Below are positions 57,475 to 64,000 of a DNA stretch of 64,000 nucleotides, piece by piece (the stretch's first letter is position 1; every line of letters begins with the position of its first letter). The DNA lies in the NCBI GenBank assembly GCA_026709985.1, contig JAPORY010000036.1, positions 1 to 64,000 of the forward strand, in the 5' to 3' direction. The notes below the pieces were generated by a model, which saw only the letters and a program-made list of their open reading frames with translations, had not been told where the DNA came from and did no database searches. Both the position numbers and the translations under genes were made by a program. The stretch comes from Aestuariivita sp. (GTDB lineage: Bacteria > Pseudomonadota > Alphaproteobacteria > Rhodobacterales > Rhodobacteraceae).

Positions 57475-59352
57475 TTATGTTAGCCGTTTAGACCTGCGGA
57501 GGTGCGGTCGCAATCGGCGGCCCTTATCGAACAAAGCCGCTAGTTGCTCGGTCATCGTGCCCGCCAATTGTTCGACGTCGGTTATTGTTACAGCTCGCTC
57601 GTAATATCGGGTGACATCGTGTCCAATGCCAATTGCGAGCAATTCCACCTGCCCCCGTCGCTCAACCATTGAGATGACATTCCGCAAGTGACTTTCCAAG
57701 AAAGCGGGCGAGTTTACGGATAAAGTTGAGTCGTCAACTGGGGCGCCGTCAGAAATGACCATCAAGATTTTCCTTTGCTCGCGACGGGCGGTCAGGCGTC
57801 GATGCGCCCATTCGAGAGCTTCGCCGTCAATATTCTCTTTCAGTAATCCCTCTTTCATCATAAGGCCTAAGTTTTGTCGAGATCGACGCCATGGGGTATC
57901 TGCTGGTTTATAAATAATGTGGCGAAGATCGTTGAGCCGACCTGGCATCTTCGGGCTTCCATCTTTGACCCAAGCCTCCCGTGTGCGACCGCCTTTCCAC
58001 GCTCGCGTGGTGAAGCCAAGAATCTCGACCTTAACGTCGCAACGCTCTAGCGTTCGAGCGAGAACATCAGCGCAGATCGCCGCAATTGAAATAGGTCGCC
58101 CTCGCATCGAACCTGAGTTGTCCAATAACAGAGTCACGACGGTATCGCGAAATTCTGTATCCTTTTCCACCTTAAAACTTAAGGGCGTTGCGGGGTTGAC
58201 TACGACGCGGGCCAATCGCCCAGCATCAAGCAGTCCTTCTTCAAGATCAAATTCCCAGCTTCTATTCTGCTGCGCTTGCAGACGGCGCTGCAGCCGATTG
58301 GCAAGCCGAGATACGGCCCCTTTCAGAGGGTCCAATTGTTGGTCGAGATAAGCCCGAAGTCGCTCAAGTTCAGACGGTTCAGAGAGTTCCTCCGCTGTCA
58401 ATTCTTCGTCATGAGTCGTTTGATACACTTTGTAAGTCGGATCGGCTTCTGAAATAGGAGCCTGCGGGAGATACTCCTGCTCGATTTCATCTTGCGAGTT
58501 CTCCTCCTCTTCTCCAAATTGTTGCGTCATTTCGTCTGACGCAACTTGCGACTCGGAATCTTCTGATTCTTCTTGCGGCGCTTCTATATGGGGTTCACTA
58601 TCGGTTTCACCTGAGTCATCCTCGCCAGTCGATTCGGGTTCTTGTTCACTGATATCCTCTTCTGGATCATCTCCTTGTGTTTCCTCAGCCCCGTCGGGGT
58701 CGGTTCCAAGTTGATCGCCATATCCCAGATCAGCAATCACCCGTCGTGCGAAACGTGCGAATGCGGTTTGATCGGTCAGCGTATTTTCAAGGTCTTCTAG
58801 GGCACAACCGGCGCGATCTTCGATAAACCCGCGCCACATTTCCATGACAGTTTGAGCGTTACTCGGTAAGGCGCGATGTGTTGCTAGGTGTCGTACAAGA
58901 TATCCGGCTGCGACCGATAAGGGTACGTCCGAGGGGTTTCTGACTTGATCATAGCCTTGCCGCGTGGCCTCGTGCGCGATTCGGACGTCGATATTGTTCG
59001 CAAGCCCAGGCATATCCTTTGCCCCGATGGCTTCGCATCGCGCAATCTCCATAGCGTCATAGATTTCGCGTGCCATCTCACCCGTCGGGAGGAATTTGGC
59101 GTGAGTCTGTTGATCGTGATATTTGCGCTGCATTGAAAGGCCGTCAGCGGTGCCGCGCGCCAGCATAATTTCTTGCCGCTTCATTCGTCGCGAGACTTGC
59201 GGCAAACGCATGGAGTTGTCGGTCAGGCCAGAGGGCTCGACGGTATAGTTGACGGATATTTCTGGATCATCCGACATAACCCTGACGGCCTCTGTGAGTG
59301 CTTTTTTGAAAGGATCAGCGGGACCATCCGACGATTTTTTCATCATTGTCAT
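57475..59352 (-). CDS. cobT: aerobic cobaltochelatase subunit CobT
   Basis: Subunit of CobNST, which inserts cobalt into hydrogenobyrinate a,c-diamide in the aerobic cobalamin pathway. 625 residues. An N-terminal CobT domain ([20 protein letters not shown] near 180-200) is followed by a very acidic Glu/Ser-rich linker (about 210-300) and a C-terminal VWA domain with the MIDAS loop [12 protein letters not shown]. Normal length. cobS, usually directly upstream, is absent: the upstream side is immediately occupied by the mobile region that starts near 59460. Confidence 0.95.
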   Translation of the reverse strand: MTMMKKSSDGPADPFKKALTEAVRVMSDDPEISVNYTVEPSGLTDNSMRLPQVSRRMKRQEIMLARGTADGLSMQRKYHDQQTHAKFLPTGEMAREIYDAMEIARCEAIGAKDMPGLANNIDVRIAHEATRQGYDQVRNPSDVPLSVAAGYLVRHLATHRALPSNAQTVMEMWRGFIEDRAGCALEDLENTLTDQTAFARFARRVIADLGYGDQLGTDPDGAEETQGDDPEEDISEQEPESTGEDDSGETDSEPHIEAPQEESEDSESQVASDEMTQQFGEEEENSQDEIEQEYLPQAPISEADPTYKVYQTTHDEELTAEELSEPSELERLRAYLDQQLDPLKGAVSRLANRLQRRLQAQQNRSWEFDLEEGLLDAGRLARVVVNPATPLSFKVEKDTEFRDTVVTLLLDNSGSMRGRPISIAAICADVLARTLERCDVKVEILGFTTRAWKGGRTREAWVKDGSPKMPGRLNDLRHIIYKPADTPWRRSRQNLGLMMKEGLLKENIDGEALEWAHRRLTARREQRKILMVISDGAPVDDSTLSVNSPAFLESHLRNVISMVERRGQVELLAIGIGHDVTRYYERAVTITDVEQLAGTMTEQLAALFDKGRRLRPHLRRSKRLT

Positions 59353-59466
59353 TCAACTTCAGTGATGCGGCGAGAAAATCGGTTGCAAGATGACCGACCG
59401 CCAACCCTAACAGCTTTAGAGTGACGGCGGTTGCTCGCAGGTCGAATAGTGTGAGTTACTCTGTAA

Positions 59467-59823
59467 TTATACATCAAGCCTCAGACATATACGAATCTTT
59501 TGAGGATCGCTTTCATTGTCCCAGTTTGGGTCCATTCGAAACCCAGAGAAAGAGTCTTGATTGGTGGGCTGTAGTGTCAGCCTGCGGTCGTCAGCGGAAA
59601 TGGAATGGCGACGAGCAAAGAGCCCCTGGTTCATGTTGTACTGACGATAGATAACCCTCTTGAAAAGGAAGTTCAAAATTTCCAATGCTGTAGATTTGCC
59701 TGCCCCGTTTTCTCCAATGATGATGTTGAGTCCTGAGTCAAAAGCAATCTTTTGTGTGTCTTTGATTTCGTGATGAAACGGGAAACTTAGGATGTTCGAA
59801 ATCTGGAGGTATTCAATATTCAT
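59467..59823 (-). pseudogene. truncated AAA ATPase (RecF/OLD-like N-terminus)
   Basis: 118 residues. It begins MNIEYLQISNILSFPFHHEI, has Walker A GENGAGKST near 37-45 and a strand/loop region, then stops at RICLRLDV. Proteins of this kind (OLD/RecF/SMC-like) are several hundred residues long and need a C-terminal Walker B and signature, so only the N-terminal part remains. Likely the left-hand remnant of a defence or mobile-element gene. Confidence 0.7.
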
Positions 59824-60085
59824 TGAGAGTTATTCAAACTACATTTTGTATCTGTAAAGGTCAAAGGCGCTATTTGTGTCAATCTTGCTTTTGCCGAGGA
59901 TCGCACGATAAGCCTTTTTTCGATGACTACCTAAGTGGATCTGTCTATGAGAGGTTTTCTGAATCATAATCGTCTAGACGTTGGTTTTTGAGATTGTACT
60001 TCCAATCGGCACCTCCGATTCTGTTATCAGTAATCTCAATTGAGTATAGCTATTGTTAAGCTTTCCGAGGCACGACAATGGTACG

Positions 60086-61264
60086 ATGCACAATCCCTTC
60101 ATTGAACGGGTAACAACTCCTAGTCAGACCGTTGGGAGACGGACTGGTCGAGTGTTTGGCATCTACCGATCGGGTCGGTTGTTTCATCACTTCATCTTGG
60201 GTCAGACCGGAACAGGGAAGTCGACTCTGATCCGCAATATGATCCTGCAGGATATTCAACACTGTGAAGGTTTTTGCCTCATTGATCCTCATGACGATCT
60301 TGCTCAATCCCTTCGTGACTATCTGACCGATCACGCCATCTATTGGGACATTGCGGATCCTCTCTGTGATATGGTTACAACCCACTCACCTATGTGGCCG
60401 AAGCGTATCGTCCCTTGGTCACCTCTGGCATCATTGATGCTCTCAAGTCGCAATGGTTGGATGCATGGGGCGTACGAATGGAACACTGTCTTCGCTTTGT
60501 GATCTTAGCGTTACTTTCCCGGCCTCACTCATCGCTTGCTGATACTATCCGACTCTTTACCAAGCGTTCCTTTCGAACACAGGTCTTGAAGCATATAACC
60601 GATGAAGAGGTTTTGAAATTCTGGCGTGAGGAATATCCCAATATCAATTACAAGAATGCCTTTGATGGGGTTGCACCGATTGCCAATAAACTGGGAATGT
60701 TCTTGTCCCATCCTGTGGTGCGTAAGGTTGTGTGTGAGCCAGCCGTACCCATCCGTTTTCTACAGGTTATGGATGACGGTATACCACTGGTTATTGATCT
60801 ATCCAAGGGAAGACTGGGAAGCAATATCTCGTCGGTTCTAGGCGGCTTCATACTGTCCATGATCACCAGTGGCGCCCTGACACGTGATGCGTTGTCTGAG
60901 CAGCAGCGTCGACCTTATTTCGTCTATGTGGATGAATGTGCGAGCTTTACTACCGCAACCATGGCTGAGATGCTCAGTGAGCTTAGAAAGTACCGTATGG
61001 GTCTTGTGTTGGCCGGACAATATCTATCAGCTATCAAACCCCCAATCCGTGACGCCATCTTTGGTAATGTGGGCAATCCTATCTATCTATCTTTCGCATT
61101 GGCGCAACGGATGCTCCCGCTCTTGCCAAACAACTCGAGAACATTGAGCCAGAGAGCTTCATCAATCTGCCTAACTATCGGATGTTCACCAAGATTATAT
61201 GATCCAAGTCAAACAAACAAAAGCTTTCAGTGCTCAATTGAGACCCGATGCGGTTATCCCCTAA
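60086..61264 (+). pseudogene. VirD4/TraG-like conjugation ATPase, frameshifted
   Basis: DNA-transfer (coupling-protein/HerA-like) ATPase relic of about 390 codons. Segment 1 (from 60086, MHNPFIERVTTP) has Walker A LGQTGTGKST and the Walker-B-like strand FCLIDPHDD. A frameshift at about 60360-60375 moves to the frame of YGYNPLTYVAEAYRP through PYFVYVDECASFTTATMAEM (Walker B with catalytic Glu) and LVLAGQYLSAIKPPIRDAIF (sensor Gln). Further shifts near 61085-61095 and 61200 lead to RIGATDAPALAKQLENIEPE and a final IQVKQTKAFSAQLRPDAVIP ending at TAA 61262-61264. At least three indels, so inactive. Confidence 0.8.
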
Positions 61265-61333
61265 TCTTTAACTTGAAATTTCACATACTTTGTCTTACAC
61301 TGTCTGTTTATGAGACAAAAACGAGAACAATCT

Positions 61334-61597
61334 ATGCCTACCACCAGCTTCACCACCCGCCTTGATACAGACCTCAAGCAAAGCCTTGAGCGTATTGCCA
61401 AGTTTGATGATCGTTCAGCCTCATGGGTCGCCAATCGTGCCATCCGCTCTTTTGTTGAGGAACGTGAAGCCACCCGTCAACTGATTGAGACTGGTTTAGA
61501 ACTGGTATCACAAGAAGCTCCAGGAATATCGCCTTCAGCGGTTCACCGGTGGCTCAAGGGAGATGGACAAGCCGAGTTTCCAAAGCCTGGTGAATAA
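61334..61597 (+). CDS. ribbon-helix-helix antitoxin (ParD/CopG-like)
   Basis: 87 residues from the ATG at 61334 (the frame opens at 61310). It starts TTSFTTRLDTDLKQSLERIA, the RHH beta strand and first helix, then FDDRSASWVANRAIRSFVEE as the second helix, and a C-terminal toxin-binding tail ending GQAEFPKPGE. It would bind its own promoter and neutralise the toxin encoded 11 bases downstream. The gene is intact inside otherwise decayed DNA. Confidence 0.88.
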   Translation: MPTTSFTTRLDTDLKQSLERIAKFDDRSASWVANRAIRSFVEEREATRQLIETGLELVSQEAPGISPSAVHRWLKGDGQAEFPKPGE

Positions 61598-61608
61598 TAT
61601 CATCGGAT

Positions 61609-61941
61609 ATGATGGAGATTACCTATCTTGAAACATCAGAACCAGGCTTGCGATGGATGCGTAACTATTACCATCAAAACCCGCAACTTGATTACGATAA
61701 GGCAGTAGCATCTTTAATTAAGGCTGAGGCAGTCTTGAGGGATCATCCCTTCAGTGGAAGGGTGTTTGAAGATTATGAACAGGTTCGCCAATATCCGATT
61801 GGTAACACCGCCTTTGCACTACTGTATACCGTAAAGCGCGATACCATCTGGATCATTGACGTACGTGACACACGAGGAAGGCGGAGTGCTGATGCCCTAC
61901 GGGTCTTTAATGACATGATACGCAACACCTACGGACTATAG
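61609..61941 (+). CDS. RelE/ParE-family toxin
   Basis: 110 residues; the next ATG at 61612 is an equal choice. The pattern matches plasmid-type RelE/ParE toxins: EITYLETSEPGLRWMRNYY, AEAVLRDHPFSGRVFEDYEQ, RQYPIGNTAFALLYTVKRDT and WIIDVRDTRGRRS. Such toxins poison gyrase or cleave translated mRNA; which applies is not clear from sequence. It forms a type II toxin-antitoxin module with the preceding gene and its 3' end overlaps the integrase relic by 13 bases. Confidence 0.87.
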   Translation: MMEITYLETSEPGLRWMRNYYHQNPQLDYDKAVASLIKAEAVLRDHPFSGRVFEDYEQVRQYPIGNTAFALLYTVKRDTIWIIDVRDTRGRRSADALRVFNDMIRNTYGL

Positions 61942-63082
61942 CTCACCAGTAGCATACCCCAACAGAGAGTATGAAGCTCACGTCGTTTCTCCATCCGACC
62001 GGAGCGTTGATAGGCGGCGATAACGCCTTTATCCACCTTGTGACCCAAAGCGGCTTCCTTGACTTCAAACGGCATGTCTGTCTGTTCTTCCACGCAGGTA
62101 CGGGAGGTCGCACGGAAACCATGAGGACCATAGGGCAGTCCCTTTCGGATCATCAGCTGTGACATGGCGGCATCGGACAAGGGGTTGCTTGTTAGTGAAG
62201 TGAATATGTGGTTCTTGGTGCCAGTCTCTTGTGCTATCGTAATAATAGATTGAGCCTCACTGCATAGCGGGACACGACGTTGCTGACTTGCTTTGGTTGT
62301 TGAAGCTGGGATATGCCAAACATCACCTTCGATTTCTTTGAAGCTTGCAAGTCGAAATTCACGGGTGCGGGTGATGGTAAGAATGAGGAAGCGCAGAGCC
62401 AGGCAGGACATATGATTGTGTTCGGACAGCCAGCGATAAAAATCTGGAAGTTCTGCGTAGGGCATGGAAGGGATATGTGTGACTTCATCACGCTGCCTGC
62501 TTGCCCGTCAGAACACGCGCTTTCATGGTGGCTTGCATATCAACATTCAGACCCACGGCCACCCGCGTGCTTAAGGGTAAGGTTGGGACGCTTTAAGGCT
62601 TTACGTGCGGTATCGGCTTTCGTATGCCAGATGGGTTCCAAGGTCTGCTTGATAATATGTTGGTCAATATCTTCAACAGCGTGTTTGCCGATCCTGGGTA
62701 GCACATGCAGTTCAAGGGGAGAGAGCCAACGTTCGGCCTGGCCATCGTCTTTAAGTTCAGCCTGCCGTGCTTCAAAACAACCAGCCACTGCCTCTATAAG
62801 TGTCAGGCGTTTGTTGTACTGCTTGCGTTTCAGTCGTTCTTCAATCGGATCACGGTCATCGCGAATGATACGGCGTACCCTGGCAGCTTGTTCGCGTGCC
62901 TCGGCGATAGTGACATCCGGCCATGGCCCAAGACCCACTTCACGTCTGCGACCCAGCATGACGGTTCTGAGAATCCATTTGCCAACTGATTTATTCCGCT
63001 TTACCCAAAGACCTTGGCCATCGGAGTATTTGCCTGCGGTTAAATTTTTCGCGTGCATCTGAGTGAGAGCATTGTATTTCAC
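61929..63082 (-). pseudogene. tyrosine recombinase/integrase (P4-type), frameshifted
   Basis: The N-terminal part (63082 to 62540) has the arm-binding DUF4102-like domain: LTAGKYSDGQGLWVKRNKS and RREVGLGPWPDVTIAEAREQ, then the core-binding domain. Two frameshifts in 62500-62570 separate it from the catalytic part (62465 to 61929). That part keeps RTREFRLASFKEIEG (first Arg), HGFRATSRTCVEE (HxxR) and LGHKVDKGVIAAYQRS (nucleophile Tyr). All catalytic residues survive, but the break removes a functional product. It marks the end of an integrated element whose other genes are also decayed. Confidence 0.88.
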
Positions 63083-63345
63083 GGTTCAGCCCACCTTTTC
63101 GCATTTTAGGAATCAAACTGACATTTCCAAGATATTTCCAAAAATGGCCCGTCGGTTAGCCCACCTTTGAACATGCGAAAGTATGTTCACCTATGAATCT
63201 GGGTGTCAGGCCAATTTTTCGCTAACATATTGATTTATTCGGAAATATTCAGCAATGTGACACTATGAAAATAGGCTATTCTTCAGCCCCTCGGGCCACG
63301 GCCTCTCGAATCACGAGGAATGCGAGACGGCGCTTCGGAAGCCCT

Positions 63346-64000
63346 TTATGGATCTGCCTCCCCGATGGTCAGCTGGAATCGCGTCAGGTCGCGGTTCTGG
63401 CTTCTCAAGCGGCGCTCTTCGCGCTCCTTTTCCCTGACGCGAACCTGATATTCGGCCGCTTCGGGAAGGGGAAAGATCTGCACGATGTCGATGTGAACCT
63501 CCTTTCCCAGCCTGTAAGGCTTGAGCTTGATGCATCTGACATCAATGTCGTACTCGGATAGCCACATGACCGCTGTCGTGAGTTCTTTCGAGAAGTCGGC
63601 AGACCCAAGGACTATCGCTACTTCCGCCGCGAACTCGTCCTCCCTAGGCTCATCCCAGTCCAAGAACTGCAGCAGGCGCCGCTCGGCATCTTCCTCGATT
63701 CCGTACTTGTCCATGAATGCCTGATGTGCACGCAATGCCGAGGCAAAGGTCATGTGGGACACCATGGAGGCGTAGCGGACGGCTTGCAGCTCCATGTATC
63801 CACCGTCCTCCGTGCGCTTCAGTTCTACCACGATGAGTCGCGCGCTCCGGTCGAGGCAAAGAAGGTCCACTCCTCTGCGGTTGTCCACCCAGTCTCCGTA
63901 TTCTTCTGCCAGAACCATGGCGTCTGGTACAAGGAGATCGATTGACCGGCTGAACATCCTCTGCAAGTGCCGGCGTTCGAGAATGCCTTGGGCACCGAAG
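63346..64000 (-). CDS. NucS/DUF91-like endonuclease (N-terminus outside window)
   Basis: The frame is open at the window edge; 218 residues are visible, beginning FGAQGILERRHLQRMF. The DUF91/NucS-type nuclease core can be seen: RRGVDLLCLDRSARLIVVELKRTEDGG with the D and ExK of a PD-(D/E)xK site, then MELQAVRYASMVS. The C-terminal tail is Arg/Glu-rich (VREKEREERRLRSQNRD). Relatives cut branched or mismatched DNA or serve in defence; the role here is open. It may belong to the neighbouring mobile region or to the chromosome beyond it. Confidence 0.75.
   Translation of the reverse strand, partial: FGAQGILERRHLQRMFSRSIDLLVPDAMVLAEEYGDWVDNRRGVDLLCLDRSARLIVVELKRTEDGGYMELQAVRYASMVSHMTFASALRAHQAFMDKYGIEEDAERRLLQFLDWDEPREDEFAAEVAIVLGSADFSKELTTAVMWLSEYDIDVRCIKLKPYRLGKEVHIDIVQIFPLPEAAEYQVRVREKEREERRLRSQNRDLTRFQLTIGEADP

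Larger units (their letters stand above)
59460..63345. mobile_element. decayed integrative element next to cobT
   Basis: A run of mobile-type genes: truncated AAA ATPase, broken conjugation ATPase, intact toxin-antitoxin pair and broken tyrosine recombinase. Boundaries are approximate: the left edge is placed at the cobT upstream region and the right edge before the NucS-like gene. No tRNA gene or clear direct repeat marking attachment sites is visible in the window. Confidence 0.6.

Noticed and set aside
59353-63345. tRNA gene serving as an integrase attachment site
   Set aside because: I could not fold any tRNA cloverleaf on either side of the integrase relic.
1-64000. CRISPR array, rRNA or tRNA genes
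   Set aside because: No regularly spaced short repeats, rRNA-like segments or tRNA T-loop signatures with flanking stems were seen in the gaps.

Overview
The window looks like a chromosome of an alphaproteobacterium close to Rhodobacterales, with moderate GC and unusually loose gene packing. The basis is gene order and protein style rather than any marker RNA: serS / yajC-secD-secF / Mth938-like / ccmA-ccmB-ccmC-ccmD-ccmG, a TPR protein-bamB-der run, acnA next to a DUF1223 protein, and cobT. No rRNA, tRNA or CRISPR array is visible. Several long gene-free stretches, broken genes and mobile-element scars suggest a genome undergoing decay.

Layout. 1-1.4 kb: end of an HNH nuclease gene and a decayed IS1595-type element. 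1.4-21.6 kb: mostly intact genes: valS, an orphan CoxL-like molybdenum hydroxylase subunit, an RND pump with its adaptor, an SDR, a choline-dehydrogenase-type GMC enzyme, a fatty acid desaturase, der, bamB and a YfgM-like protein. 22.6-29.2 kb: a sterol locus. It holds a 3-beta-HSD/HpnA-type dehydrogenase interrupted by one in-frame stop, a sterol C14-reductase (ERG24 family) interrupted by two in-frame stops, and one intact 1127-residue protein. That protein joins a squalene-epoxidase-like flavoprotein to an oxidosqualene cyclase with the VSDCTAE motif. 29.8-32.8 kb: a choline/betaine ABC transporter (choX-choW-choV) bracketed by two diverged copies of a repeat of about 180-200 bp.

33.3-47.3 kb is the conserved serS/sec/ccm block, split after secF by a decayed IS5-family element and a one-gene type IIG restriction-modification enzyme. 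Inside it, the ccmC-ccmD junction carries an old tandem duplication. 47.5-49.1 kb: an XRE-type regulator gene and a methyltransferase relic. 49.2-59.4 kb: acnA, a DUF1223 protein, an LpxL-like acyltransferase, purB, aminopeptidase P and cobT. 59.4-63.1 kb: a worn integrative element with a truncated AAA ATPase, a frameshifted conjugation-type ATPase, an intact ParD/RelE-type toxin-antitoxin pair and a frameshifted tyrosine recombinase. The window ends inside a NucS/DUF91-like nuclease gene.

How the parts fit. The fused epoxidase-cyclase would make the first cyclised sterol directly from squalene, and the two broken neighbours would have modified it. The most interesting question is whether the fusion still works as a sterol synthase while its tailoring genes are being lost, or whether the in-frame stops are read through. 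The GMC enzyme and the choXWV transporter both point to choline/glycine betaine use, but they are not in one operon. The ccm genes supply cytochrome c maturation.
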